64,000 nucleotides of DNA. It comes from Alkalihalobacillus deserti. Its GTDB lineage: Bacteria > Bacillota > Bacilli > Bacillales > Bacillaceae_D. The notes below the pieces were generated by a model that was given only the letters and a program-made list of their open reading frames with translations, was not told the DNA's origin and did no database searches. Shown here piece after piece: positions 9,287 to 17,824 of the stretch (position 1 is its first letter; every line of letters starts with the position of its first letter). Made by a program: the position numbers and the translations under genes. The stretch is taken from the NCBI RefSeq assembly GCF_020734105.1, contig NZ_JAJAFR010000001.1:248001-312000 (forward strand). The letters run 5' to 3'.

Positions 9287-9480
9287 GAGCTTGTTCAAAA
9301 AGGACGGTTTTTCCTTTTTGAACAAGCTCGAAGCAATGAGCGAAGCCACTGCAATGTTTTAAGTCGATCCGAGTGGTTTTCTCGGATAGACGCGCAGTGA
9401 GTGAAGCCATTGCAACGCCGAATTAGGAGAGAGGATATTAAAGGTGCAAAAGGGCGGTTTTTCCTTTTTGAACAAGCTCT
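9287..9480. repeat. Interspersed composite repeat, full copy A
   Basis: About 194 bp. It opens with a 17-bp-arm hairpin (gagcttgttcaaaaagg and its complement), then a 22-base unit gcaatgagcgaagccactgc, a small hairpin around tccgag...ctcgga, a second similar unit gcagtgagtgaagccattgc, and a closing half hairpin that ends in the same cctttttgaacaagctc. A nearly identical copy lies at 46741-46929 in the same orientation. Both begin within about 35 bases after a gene terminator. It encodes nothing. Confidence 0.9.
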
Positions 9481-9566
9481 TGTAGACGCTTTTCACTTTA
9501 TTTATGATCTTTAAACGTTCAATTTGATTTAGCGTATTCTATTTATATTTGTTGAAGGGGGCATAT

Positions 9567-9772
9567 AAGGAGTTATTTCCGATAAGATCGTTCAAACAAA
9601 TGCGAGGCTATTCCTCGTTCAGTAAAAAAATCTTATTGTTCTATGAAGTGTTAGAAGACACCATTGGTCACTATACCTAACTATTTATGATAATCTGAAA
9701 CATCAAAGGTCTATTTGCATAAGGTGTAAGGAAAGCATGGGTGTGGCCGCATCCACTTTCACCCTAGGGATA
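9567..9772 (+). pseudogene. Unrecognised relic reading frames
   Basis: Two abutting short frames, the first after AAGGAG reading ...PIRSFKQMRGYSSFSKK to a stop near 9678, the second continuing ...YDNLKHQRSICIRCKES to a stop at about 9772. They look protein-like but I do not recognise a family. No intact gene. Confidence 0.22.
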
Positions 9773-9775
9773 TGA

Positions 9776-9810
9776 GAAAGCGATTCAGTAAACTACTGAA
9801 TCGCTTTCTT
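9776..9810 (+). terminator. Perfect 15-bp-arm hairpin
   Basis: Arms gaaagcgattcagta / tactgaatcgctttc with a 3-base loop. Only a weak T-tract follows, so it is a hairpin of terminator form left at the end of the relic frames. Confidence 0.5.
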
Positions 9811-9978
9811 ATGACTAATTTTTTGGATAATGAAGGATCAGATTTGGATTAGATGTTGTTGCGTTTTGTGATAGCGAAATGAGTTTCATAGTCGCCTCTT
9901 CTTTTATAATTACGATTTCTTTTAAATGTATAATATTTGCAAATATTTGCATGAGTCTAAAGGTAGAAATTAGAATGA

Positions 9979-10100
9979 ATGAACGTACTGATCGTTACTG
10001 GAGCTGGTTAAGGACTTGGAGCTTCAATTGCTAAAGCATTTGCGAATCAGGAGACATTGTCATTGTTACAGATGTAAACGAGAGGAATGCAAGAGCAAGT
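9979..10100 (+). pseudogene. Remnant of a short-chain dehydrogenase
   Basis: From 9979 the frame reads MNVLIVTGAG, a stop, then GLGASIAKAFANQ, which is the SDR cofactor motif TGAGxGLGASIA. After a one-base slip DIVIVTDVNERNA follows, the usual second strand. Nothing of the catalytic part remains. Confidence 0.7.
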
Positions 10101-10308
10101 TAAGCCATTTACGGTAGCTTGCTAGAAATTTCCAGGCCTTATTCCGATGATTATACGAGTTGGTATTTATTGTATGTTAGTTTATAGGAGTAAGTATAGA
10201 TAAAAAAGGGTCATAATGGAAGGTTTTTTGTGGAAAACACGAATAAAATAATGTATTTAAGTACATTAATTCGTTTATTTAGAGTTTGTTCAGAGATGGA
10301 AAAAGATA

Positions 10309-10443
10309 TTAAATAAATTGATCTAATAGGCCTCTTTGTACTATTTCACTTTTAAGCAAGATGATGAACTCTTCATCCAATTGTAATTCAATTGATTGTC
10401 GATAAGACTCTAAAATAATGTGATCATCTAAATGGTGAAGCAT
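10309..10443 (-). CDS. sda: Sda-like sporulation checkpoint protein
   Basis: 44 residues beginning MLHHLDDHIILESYRQSIEL, with later EEFIILLKSEIVQRGL. This follows B. subtilis Sda (LSDELLIESYFKATEM..., DFIELIENEIKRRSL) almost position by position from the first helix to the second. Sda binds the DHp domain of sporulation histidine kinases such as KinA and blocks phosphorylation when replication is disturbed. A strong site AAAGGAGG sits 7 bases before the ATG. No clear DnaA box was seen upstream, although sda is DnaA-controlled in B. subtilis. Confidence 0.85.
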   Translation of the reverse strand: MLHHLDDHIILESYRQSIELQLDEEFIILLKSEIVQRGLLDQFI

Positions 10444-10593
10444 AGAAATCCTCCTTTCACTTCATGTATTTACTTTATTTTACATTGATCAGGATTATTT
10501 TATAGTAATAATGTATGAATTTTTAACAAACTTTTAGTATATATTTCCTGAAAATTATTTTTTATAGTGCTTTTTAGTTGTAGATGAGAAAGG

Positions 10594-10674
10594 ATGATTG
10601 AAACTTTTCAATTCTCATTTTGGTTTGGAGCGATCATGTTTATTGTGTTAATCGTGACGATCTTCTTTTTGTGA
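10594..10674 (+). CDS. Possible 26-residue single-helix membrane peptide
   Basis: The frame starts MIETFQFSFWFGAIMFIVLI and ends in FFL, almost all hydrophobic. The possible ribosome site GAGAAAGG touches the ATG, which is too close, so translation is doubtful. It could be a genuine small membrane peptide or chance. Confidence 0.25.
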   Translation: MIETFQFSFWFGAIMFIVLIVTIFFL

Positions 10675-10680
10675 TCTACT

Positions 10681-10712
10681 AAAAAAAACGGGGAAACAGC
10701 GCCCGGTTTCCC
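10681..10712 (-). terminator. Minus-strand terminator
   Basis: On the minus strand GGGAAAC, 8-base loop, GTTTCCC, then CG and eight T. It probably ends transcription of the sigma-54 activator gene, whose coding end is about 190 bases upstream. Confidence 0.75.
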
Positions 10713-10903
10713 TGATCTATTGATTTCAACTATGCTTAATTTGTTTTGTTCTACGATTAATTCCTGTATAGCTTGGCGTATCAAATTCTTGTCTTTCAGC
10801 GAATCGGTCAGAAACCGGCTGTTTTTCTCTCAATATCAGCTAGTCTGTAGCGGTATCGCTGCTCCTTCTGATATCTCACACCAACCGAGAAAAATCGCCA
10901 AAC
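10713..10903 (-). other. Unexplained stretch between activator gene and its terminator
   Basis: No intact gene. On the minus strand a frame reads RYQKEQRYRYRLADIE and, in another frame, LKDKNLIRQAIQELIVEQNK. Both look protein-like and interrupted by stops, so this may be a relic inserted behind the activator gene or a degraded C-terminus. I cannot name a family. Confidence 0.25.
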
Positions 10904-12331
10904 TCATACGCTGGGCTTACGGTCTTGGCTATTTTGATCAATAACTTCTTTATATTTCTTTAATTTATAGATGACAGATGGTTGACTAATCCCTAAATAC
11001 TCTGCCATTTCATAGGTTGTTTTGCATTGGACGTATGCTTTTGAGATTAATTTATATTCGACTTCTTCCAATGTTTCTTTTAAAGACTTTCTTTCTACGA
11101 AGTCTTGATCGAAGCTCCACGGCTGATCAACCGTTTCCTTGATATTCTTTTGCAGATCTACAGGAAGATGTTCGGGTGAAATGACCTGCTCCTCGATCGT
11201 TAGGATAAGGCGTTCTAGAACATTTTCGATTTCACGGACATTTCCAGGCCACTTATAGTGAATCAATAGTTCATACGTAGTTGGATGTAACTTCTTGGTA
11301 GAGTTATATTTTTCATTGATTAGTTGGAGGTAATGCTGCAAGAGAATCGCGATATCATCCTTTCTTTCCCTTAAGGCAGGAATGTCAATCGGAATGACAT
11401 TTAATCGGTAGTATAAGTCTAGTCTGAATGTTCCTCTATCAACCATTTGCTTTAAGTCTTGATTGGTTGCTGTAATTAAACGGAAATTGACGAGGCGTTC
11501 GTCTTTTCCGCCGACCCGCATCAATTTTTTCTCCTGAATCACCTTCAATAATTTCACTTGAATCGCCAGGGGCAATTCTCCAATTTCATCTAAGAATAAG
11601 GTTCCGTGATTGGCTTGTTCAACTAACCCTTGTTTCCCTTGTTTTTGGGCTCCAGTAAATGAGCCTCGCTCATAGCCGAACATTTCTGATTCAAATAACG
11701 TTTCAGGGATCGTGCTGCAGTTCACTTCAATAAAAGGTTCTTTATGGCGGTCACTTTGATCGTGAATAAAACGAGCAAGTGTACTTTTACCGACGCCTGA
11801 TTCACCTAGAAATAAAATCGTTGCATCCGTTTTAGCTACGCGCTGAATCGTTTTAAATAGTTGCTGCATTTTGGAGCTTCGAAATAAAATTCGATGACTT
11901 GCTTCTTTTTCACGAAGTTCCTCTACTTCCGTTTGGAACCCTGCTATTTTCGTTTGTAATTGTTTGTACTGTACTTGTAGCTGGACAATCTCTGTTTGAT
12001 CTTGGCTGTAACTGATCGCTCTAATTAATTGTCCTTCTTTATTAAAGACGGGGTACCCAGTTGACATCACAACTTGCCCTGTTTTCGTATGCTGCAAAAT
12101 TTGAATGAATGACTTCTCTTTTAATACAAGCGCATTAACAGAAGGGGAGAGAACCCCTTCGTCTTCTAAATCGTATACGGACTTTCCTATATATGAATCA
12201 GCGTTTAACCCGTACATCGTCCAATGATTGGGGTTTGATCGTAAAATAATGCCATGCTCGTCTGTGATCGTAATGTTGTTATTGGACGTTTCAATGATTT
12301 TATTTAATTCCAGTTGTAACTCTTCTTCCAC
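10904..12331 (-). CDS. Sigma-54-dependent activator (PAS, AAA+, HTH), GabR/RocR type
   Basis: 475 residues. An N-terminal PAS domain (about 5-115), a coiled linker (115-145), a sigma-54 interaction AAA+ domain with Walker A GESGVGKS (176-183), the loop GSFTGA (223-228, serine replacing the usual alanine) and Walker B GTLFLDEIGE, and a C-terminal TyrR-type HTH (MAEYLGISQPSVIYKLKKY). It lies divergently from a class III aminotransferase with a -24/-12 promoter. Bacilli use such activators for amino-acid and GABA catabolism (RocR, GabR of the gab cluster). The effector is presumably sensed by PAS; which one is unknown. The 14-residue tail after the HTH is unusual. Confidence 0.88.
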   Translation of the reverse strand: MEEELQLELNKIIETSNNNITITDEHGIILRSNPNHWTMYGLNADSYIGKSVYDLEDEGVLSPSVNALVLKEKSFIQILQHTKTGQVVMSTGYPVFNKEGQLIRAISYSQDQTEIVQLQVQYKQLQTKIAGFQTEVEELREKEASHRILFRSSKMQQLFKTIQRVAKTDATILFLGESGVGKSTLARFIHDQSDRHKEPFIEVNCSTIPETLFESEMFGYERGSFTGAQKQGKQGLVEQANHGTLFLDEIGELPLAIQVKLLKVIQEKKLMRVGGKDERLVNFRLITATNQDLKQMVDRGTFRLDLYYRLNVIPIDIPALRERKDDIAILLQHYLQLINEKYNSTKKLHPTTYELLIHYKWPGNVREIENVLERLILTIEEQVISPEHLPVDLQKNIKETVDQPWSFDQDFVERKSLKETLEEVEYKLISKAYVQCKTTYEMAEYLGISQPSVIYKLKKYKEVIDQNSQDRKPSV

Positions 12332-12355
12332 TGCAAAGCGCCCCTTTCATCAGTA

Positions 12356-12377
12356 GTTGATTTAAATATGAATCAAC
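12356..12377. promoter_or_regulatory. Candidate activator-binding dyad (enhancer)
   Basis: Inverted repeat gttgatt, 8 bases, aatcaac. It lies about 100 bp upstream of the -24 element and about 25 bp upstream of the activator start, a typical enhancer distance. It may serve activation and autoregulation. Inferred. Confidence 0.55.
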
Positions 12378-12473
12378 TTGACAAGATAATCAATAATTAA
12401 ATCAAATTCAATCGTTTTTAATTAAAAACTTGATCAAAATGAGTGATTGGTCTGTAATACCGGCTTGAAAAAG

Positions 12474-12490
12474 TTGGCATCCTTCTTGCA
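12474..12490 (+). promoter_or_regulatory. Sigma-54 promoter of the aminotransferase gene
   Basis: TTGGCATCCTTCTTGCA: GG at -24 and GC at -12 with exactly 10 bases between. It matches the TTGGCACN5TTGCA consensus and lies 43 bases before the start codon. Confidence 0.92.
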
Positions 12491-12532
12491 ATAGTTAAAG
12501 TATAAATACCTTATGGAAAGGGAGTCATCATT

Positions 12533-13867
12533 ATGAATAATTATATCCACGAATTAGAGGAATTAGATAAAAAGCACTTTCTACACCCAACGTCATCGAT
12601 TCAACAACAGCAACAACATGGTCCTAGCTTTATTTTTACGAAAGGTGAAGGAGTCATGCTAGAGGATATTAAAGGAAATAAAGTGATTGATGGAATGTCG
12701 TCTTTATGGAATGTCAATATTGGTCATGGGAGAGCAGTGATGGGAAAAGTAGCGATGGAACAAATGTCGAAATTAGCTTTTAGTTCTTGTTTTGCGACAT
12801 TTAGTAATGAACCAGCTATCAGGTTGGCGGCTAAACTAGCTGAGATTGCACCGGGGAATTTATCAGCAACGTTCTTCACTTCAGGGGGGTCCGAATCCAA
12901 TGATACGGCTTATAAGCTTGCGAGACATTATTGGATTTTAAAAGGATTGCCGAATAAGCAAAAAATTATTACGAGAACAAAGTCATACCACGGGGTGGCG
13001 ATGGGAGCAACAAGTGCAACGGGATTAAAGCCTTTTCGTGACTTTACGAACTCAATAGCACCAGATTTTCATTATGTCGAAAATACATCATCGGCAGCTC
13101 TTCGCCAAATGATAGAAACAGAAGGACCTGATACGATTGCAGCCTTTGTTGCGGAACCAGTCCAAGGAGCTGGTGGTGTGCATATCGCACCGGAAAATTA
13201 TTTTAAGGAAGTCAGAGATATTTGTGACGAGTATGACATTTTATTGATCACAGATGAAGTCATTACGGGTTTTGGGAGAACGGGTATGTATTTTGGGATT
13301 GAACATTACAATGTCGTTCCTGATATGATGTGCTTTGCCAAAGGCGTTACAAGTGGCTATGCTCAGCTAGGCGGAGTGATGATTTCGGATCGTATTCATG
13401 AAGACATTGCCGAACATTCAACAGGTACTTTGCTACATGGTTATACGTATAGTGGTCATCCAATGGCTTGTAGCGTCGCGCTAAAAAATTTAGAAATTAT
13501 CGAAAGTGAAAAGTTAATCGATCAAGCGAAACAAATGGGTGCATATATGTTAGCTGGCATTAAGTCATTGCAAAAAAGCCAAAAGATTGTTGGTGAAGTA
13601 AGAGCTCTTGGCTTAATGGGAGCGATTGAATTGGTGAAAGACCAACAAACAAATGAGCGCTTCCAGGTACCGGTCGCACCACTAGTCGTTACAGAATCTG
13701 CTAAGCGTGGGCTCGTAATTCGCTCGGTCGTTTTTGATGGTCAGGATACGCTCGTCATAGCCCCGCCATTAGTCATTAATAAAGAAAAAATTGATCAAAT
13801 GATCGCGATTTTAGCAGACACGATGTCAACAATCGAAACGACTAATAAAAGGAGGAACGACGGATGA
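12533..13867 (+). CDS. Class III PLP aminotransferase (GabT/omega-amino acid type)
   Basis: 444 residues, PLP-dependent transfer of an amino group from an omega-amino substrate such as GABA, beta-alanine or putrescine. Visible motifs: SLWNVNIGHG (57-66), SGGSESND (117-124), the cofactor aspartate in ITDEVITGFGRTG (239-251) and the Schiff-base lysine K270 in CFAKGVTSGY. The ribosome site is AAGGGAG. It is driven by a sigma-54 promoter and the divergent PAS-AAA+ activator. The next gene, an aldehyde dehydrogenase that would oxidise the product, is ruined. Substrate not determinable from sequence. Confidence 0.87.
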   Translation: MNNYIHELEELDKKHFLHPTSSIQQQQQHGPSFIFTKGEGVMLEDIKGNKVIDGMSSLWNVNIGHGRAVMGKVAMEQMSKLAFSSCFATFSNEPAIRLAAKLAEIAPGNLSATFFTSGGSESNDTAYKLARHYWILKGLPNKQKIITRTKSYHGVAMGATSATGLKPFRDFTNSIAPDFHYVENTSSAALRQMIETEGPDTIAAFVAEPVQGAGGVHIAPENYFKEVRDICDEYDILLITDEVITGFGRTGMYFGIEHYNVVPDMMCFAKGVTSGYAQLGGVMISDRIHEDIAEHSTGTLLHGYTYSGHPMACSVALKNLEIIESEKLIDQAKQMGAYMLAGIKSLQKSQKIVGEVRALGLMGAIELVKDQQTNERFQVPVAPLVVTESAKRGLVIRSVVFDGQDTLVIAPPLVINKEKIDQMIAILADTMSTIETTNKRRNDG

Positions 13868-14326
13868 AAAAAAAGTTATTGATTAACGGCGAGTGGGTAT
13901 AAGCCAAAAAAACGACAGCTCTTTTTGCCCCATATAGCGGGGAAGAAATGGCTCAGGTTGGAGCTGCTGATAAGGAAGAGGTTGAATGAGCGTTAGAAGC
14001 AGCTGAGCACGCAAAAGTTGCGTTGGCAAAAATGCCGAGTCACGAACGTTCGTCCATTTTAGAACATGTTGCAAGATTACTAGCAGAGAAAGCAGATGAA
14101 GCGGCTGAAATCATCGCAACAGAGACCGCTAAACGCTAAGGGAGAAGTTCAACGAACGGTTCAAACAAACGCATTCATGAGGAAAGGAGGCGAAAGAAGA
14201 GTGGCTTATACGGTCCATGAACCGATTGGGGTCATTGGAGCGATTACGCCGTTTAATTTTCCCATGAATTTAGTAGCACATAAAGTAGGCCCAGCGCTTG
14301 CAGCAGGGAATACGGTTATATGCGCT
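13864..14326 (+). pseudogene. Aldehyde dehydrogenase (GabD-like), stops and C-terminal deletion
   Basis: Starts ATGA-coupled to the aminotransferase (ATG 13864) as MKKKLLINGEWV, then TAA at 13900. Reading through gives ALDH sequence with a second stop at 13987, a frame slip near 14136 and recovery as [10 protein letters not shown]. It continues to [20 protein letters not shown] and [10 protein letters not shown], where homology ends about a third of the way along. The catalytic Glu and Cys domains are gone and a terminator follows directly. This points to a deletion that removed the middle and end of the gene up to the operon terminator. Confidence 0.9.
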
Positions 14327-14350
14327 GGGGGTTCTCAGCGCTTTTTGCTA
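14322..14350 (+). terminator. Terminator after the ALDH remnant
   Basis: Arms gcgctg / cagcgc with GGGGTTCT between, followed by TTTTTG. Confidence 0.75.
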
Positions 14351-14427
14351 TTTCTAAGCAGGGTTTTATTTAAATGAATGTTGCTATGATATAGTAAACT
14401 CACAAACTAATTAAGGGAGATGCCATA

Positions 14428-15558
14428 GTGAACGTTCGTTTTATTTTATCTAGCTTAGTGTTTATATTCGTTTACAACGGCATGTTAATTTATATTGGAT
14501 GGAATGGATGGATTTGGCTGCAGTTTCTATTAATTGATTTAGTCGAAATCAACCTATTTGTATATTCTTTGATGATCATCATGCTTGGGTATGCTTATAT
14601 TCTGGCCCGTTTTATTAAGGGACTTCCTTTTTTGAAAATAATAGGTGCTTGTTGGTTTGCTGTTATTCAATATGCATTGCTTTTCTTGCCGTTAGCAAAT
14701 ATAGCTGTTTTATTAACGGCATTTTTAGGAGTGGACAGAGGAACTTCTGTAATAGTTACAGGATGGGCCGTCGTTACCGGATTTATCTTCATCTTTTCTT
14801 ATGGAATATATAACGCTTATAGTCCCGTTATTAGGTCTTATCAAATTACGATTCCTAAAAAAGGAACTAATCAGTCGACGCTGAAAATAGCGGTTGCTTC
14901 AGATATGCATTTCGGTACGCTATCTGGCAAAGCTCATCTCAATCGTCTTGTTGCACTTATTCATGGTTTAAAACCAGACCTTATATTATTGCCTGGTGAT
15001 ATTATTGATGATGACCCAAAGCCGTTTGTTCAAAAAGGAATGGATCAAGTAATGAAGGAATTGACAGCTCCAATGGGGGTATATGGCGTATTAGGTAATC
15101 ATGAATACTATGGAGGTCAAATCCCTCAATTCATCAAACTAATGAACGATATCGATATCAAAATTTTACAGGATGAGATTATTGAATTAAAAGGTCAATG
15201 TTATTTGGTTGGTCGCAAAGATAAAACAGATAAAAAAAGAAAATCGATTAAACAATTAGTAAAGGAACTTAACCATGACTTACCGATTATAATGATGGAC
15301 CATCAACCTTTTCAATTAGATGATGCCATGAAAAATAAAGTAGATGTTATTGTGTCTGGGCACACTCATCGAGGTCAGATGGCGCCAAATCACCTCATTA
15401 CAAAACGAATGTATGAGCTGGACTGGGGATATAAGAAGAAAGAGCAATTACACGCCTTTGTTTCTTCTGGCTTTGGTTTTTGGGGACCTCCAATCCGTTT
15501 AGGTAGCCGTTCGGAAATTGTCGTTATTGATCTTGTCTTTAAAAAAGACTCGGTATAA
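14428..15558 (+). CDS. Membrane-anchored calcineurin-like metallophosphoesterase
   Basis: 376 residues. The first ~140 form four or five hydrophobic helices. The rest is a metallophosphoesterase with all metal motifs: ASDMHFG, LPGDIIDDD, GNHEYYGG, a late MDHQP and GHTHRGQ. The catalytic domain follows the membrane part, as in the family that includes YkuE relatives; side of the membrane not clear. It starts with GTG at 14428 behind AAGGGAGATG. Substrate unknown (lipid or nucleotide phosphodiesters are typical). It stands alone between terminators. Confidence 0.85.
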   Translation: MNVRFILSSLVFIFVYNGMLIYIGWNGWIWLQFLLIDLVEINLFVYSLMIIMLGYAYILARFIKGLPFLKIIGACWFAVIQYALLFLPLANIAVLLTAFLGVDRGTSVIVTGWAVVTGFIFIFSYGIYNAYSPVIRSYQITIPKKGTNQSTLKIAVASDMHFGTLSGKAHLNRLVALIHGLKPDLILLPGDIIDDDPKPFVQKGMDQVMKELTAPMGVYGVLGNHEYYGGQIPQFIKLMNDIDIKILQDEIIELKGQCYLVGRKDKTDKKRKSIKQLVKELNHDLPIIMMDHQPFQLDDAMKNKVDVIVSGHTHRGQMAPNHLITKRMYELDWGYKKKEQLHAFVSSGFGFWGPPIRLGSRSEIVVIDLVFKKDSV

Positions 15559-15560
15559 TT

Positions 15561-15592
15561 AAAAAACAGACCAAGCATACTTGCTTGGTCTG
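15561..15592 (-). terminator. Bidirectional terminator
   Basis: Arms cagaccaagca / tgcttggtctg. The minus strand has a run of six T after it, so it mainly ends the ycgRQ-type operon. It also lies right after the phosphoesterase. Confidence 0.85.
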
Positions 15593-15598
15593 TTCACA

Positions 15599-16567
15599 TT
15601 AAAAGCTAAAACGAGGATAAACATATGGGCTTTTAGGTTGTTCGACCACTTCAATTTCCTTAAGCTTAATGAGTGGAATTTGAAAATCATGATAGTCTGT
15701 TTTATCTAAAACACCCGTTACTCTTACCCACGTGTCATTCTCGTATTGGTCAGCATCATCAGTTGATATCATTGTCCCATAAACAGAGGAATCAGCGACA
15801 CAGCATGTCATTCCAAAACGAGCAACAACAAGTTGATCATCAGCAAGTTCCGGTTCTCGGTAGACAAAACCAACGATCTCAATCGTCTTTCCGATAAAAC
15901 GGTCAATGTGCAAATCAAGAACGGTCATCATATCTAAATAGTTTTCTTCTGTTACAACTATAAGATCTTCAGCAAGGATTTCTTCGGTTAGATCATCATA
16001 ATATTGATTGTATCCTTCTTCAGTATAGTACTCCTCAACCGTTATATTCTCACTGTCTGTATCTTCAGGGGTTGAGCCAGTCTCTAGTTCGTCGAAATAA
16101 CCATCTGGGTCATTAAGAAAGGCTTCAGCTCGTGATGTAGAAGAGTTTTCATTGGGTGACTCTGTATTTGTTTGATCAGCAAGAATACCTGATCCAAACT
16201 GAATCCCACGATTGGCTGCGACTGAGCTATCTAACAATTTATCAGGTAACACAAAACCAAGAACGATAGGGGTAATGAATATAGAGTAGATAAGTAATTT
16301 TGTTACAGGTGAACCAGATATATTATGATCGGTCCCACAGTCACAAAGCTGTTCTTCCTCTTGTCCCTTGGCGGTGCTGCGAATGATTTGAATAACCCCA
16401 AGCAATAAGAAAGTGCCTGTTGCGAAATAAATGAATGGCATCATCTTTGGTGCAATGTAATACGTAATGTTTCCAGTGATAATAAAAGCAAGCATGAGCA
16501 AGGCAAAGCCAATCAGGATAATTCCTCGAATATAAGCATGGAAGCCTAAATCAGTTTTTTTTTCCAC
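15599..16567 (-). CDS. ycgQ: TIGR03943-family membrane protein, YcgQ-like
   Basis: 322 residues: four hydrophobic segments (two in the first 60 residues, one near 90-110), then a long acidic linker (about 130-190) and a conserved C-terminal domain with FGMTCCVAD, the hallmark of this permease-partner family. GTG start behind AAGGAGAGC. It lies 19 bases downstream of a YcgR-like permease, the same pair as B. subtilis ycgR-ycgQ. Function unproven; the pair is usually described as a putative metal or small-molecule permease. Confidence 0.85.
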   Translation of the reverse strand: MEKKTDLGFHAYIRGIILIGFALLMLAFIITGNITYYIAPKMMPFIYFATGTFLLLGVIQIIRSTAKGQEEEQLCDCGTDHNISGSPVTKLLIYSIFITPIVLGFVLPDKLLDSSVAANRGIQFGSGILADQTNTESPNENSSTSRAEAFLNDPDGYFDELETGSTPEDTDSENITVEEYYTEEGYNQYYDDLTEEILAEDLIVVTEENYLDMMTVLDLHIDRFIGKTIEIVGFVYREPELADDQLVVARFGMTCCVADSSVYGTMISTDDADQYENDTWVRVTGVLDKTDYHDFQIPLIKLKEIEVVEQPKSPYVYPRFSF

Positions 16568-16586
16568 TTCACAGCTCTCCTTTTCA

Positions 16587-17624
16587 TTAAATAATCGTTA
16601 ATAACTGCAACAAGACAACAGCGAAAAAAACAATTGCGGTAACGACTCCGATAAAGATCAAAACAAATCTAGCTTTAAAGAAAGCAAACAACATAATCGT
16701 ATTTTTTAAGTCAATCATTGGACCATAAACTAAGAATGCAATTAAGGAACCTGTTGTAAAGGTATTACTAAAGGATGCGGCAACAAAAGCGTCTGCTTCT
16801 GAACAAAGAGAAAGCAAGAAAGCAAAAGCCATCATCACAGCGGTGGAACTCCACTCGTTGCTACCAATCGCTTGCAATAAACTTCGATCAAGGAAGGTTT
16901 GGAAAAGGGCAGCAATAAAAGCACCCAAAATTAAAAATTTCCCCATTAAGAAGAATTCATCTGCAGCGTGATAGAGGGTTTGTTTTAATCGATTCATTTT
17001 TCTAGGCTGAGCATTTGTCTCTAGTACAACTTGGCGCCCAACTAGCTCTTCTTTAGTCCACTTCAATTGATCACGGTTTTTAAAAACAAGATATAAAATT
17101 CCTCCGATCAGAATCGAGAGAATAAAGGCAAGTCCCATTCTTGCATATAACACGGTTAAATCATTTCTAAAAGCAAAAAAGGTCGAGATCGCCACAACAG
17201 GGTTTAAGATCGGAGCCGCAACGAGAAAGACAACCCCGACATGTAGTGGCATTCCTTTTTTTATAAGACGGCGGACAATCGGAACAATTGCACATTCACA
17301 GATGGGAAAAATTGCACCTAAAACCGCAGCTGGTACAAGAGCGGCGTAAGCATTTTTTGGTAGAAAACGATGAATAAATTCTTCTTTCACGTAAATTTGT
17401 ATTAGTGCAGAAACAAATACTCCTAATAGAATGAAAGGAACAGCTTCAATCACAATTCCAAGAAAAATGGTGTTTACATTTAACCATGAGTCGGGAACGG
17501 TAAAACCAGCTCGTTCGTTTTTAAAAGATTCTATATTAAAAAACATTACTAAGAAAAGCACTAACAATATAAAACCTAAAAAATCTTTTCCAAAAGACAG
17601 GAAAAATTGTTTGAATTTTACCAT
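16587..17624 (-). CDS. ycgR: UPF0718 permease, YcgR-like
   Basis: 345 residues with about eight membrane helices in two halves. Each half carries the family-specific stretch: PICECAIVPIVRRLIKKGMP and, later, SLCSEADAFVAASF. These cysteine/glutamate motifs resemble the ArsP-type permease family. ATG start with AAGGAG nine bases upstream. First gene of a two-gene operon with the YcgQ-like partner. Cargo not known. Confidence 0.87.
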   Translation of the reverse strand: MVKFKQFFLSFGKDFLGFILLVLFLVMFFNIESFKNERAGFTVPDSWLNVNTIFLGIVIEAVPFILLGVFVSALIQIYVKEEFIHRFLPKNAYAALVPAAVLGAIFPICECAIVPIVRRLIKKGMPLHVGVVFLVAAPILNPVVAISTFFAFRNDLTVLYARMGLAFILSILIGGILYLVFKNRDQLKWTKEELVGRQVVLETNAQPRKMNRLKQTLYHAADEFFLMGKFLILGAFIAALFQTFLDRSLLQAIGSNEWSSTAVMMAFAFLLSLCSEADAFVAASFSNTFTTGSLIAFLVYGPMIDLKNTIMLFAFFKARFVLIFIGVVTAIVFFAVVLLQLLTII

Positions 17625-17824
17625 TATCTGCTCCTTATCGCTATCAAAATAGTTCTTCCGTTATTTTATCATAGATTAAGTGTGGCAAGTGTGGAAAATC
17701 ATTATGTAAAAGAATTGAAAACTTTGGCAGAATTACAAAAATCCTTTTGAAAAATAGGCTAGCTTCAAAGCTTTTTTCCTGTTACACTACGATAGTTATT
17801 ATAGATTGAAAGTTGGTGTTGAAT

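Noticed and set aside
9287-9480. Insertion sequence
   Set aside because: No transposase frame, no target duplication seen; too short, so treated as a small non-coding repeat.
10720-10944. Plus-strand 74-codon frame
   Set aside because: Overlaps the end of the sigma-54 activator in antisense; composition is not protein-like and there is no ribosome site.
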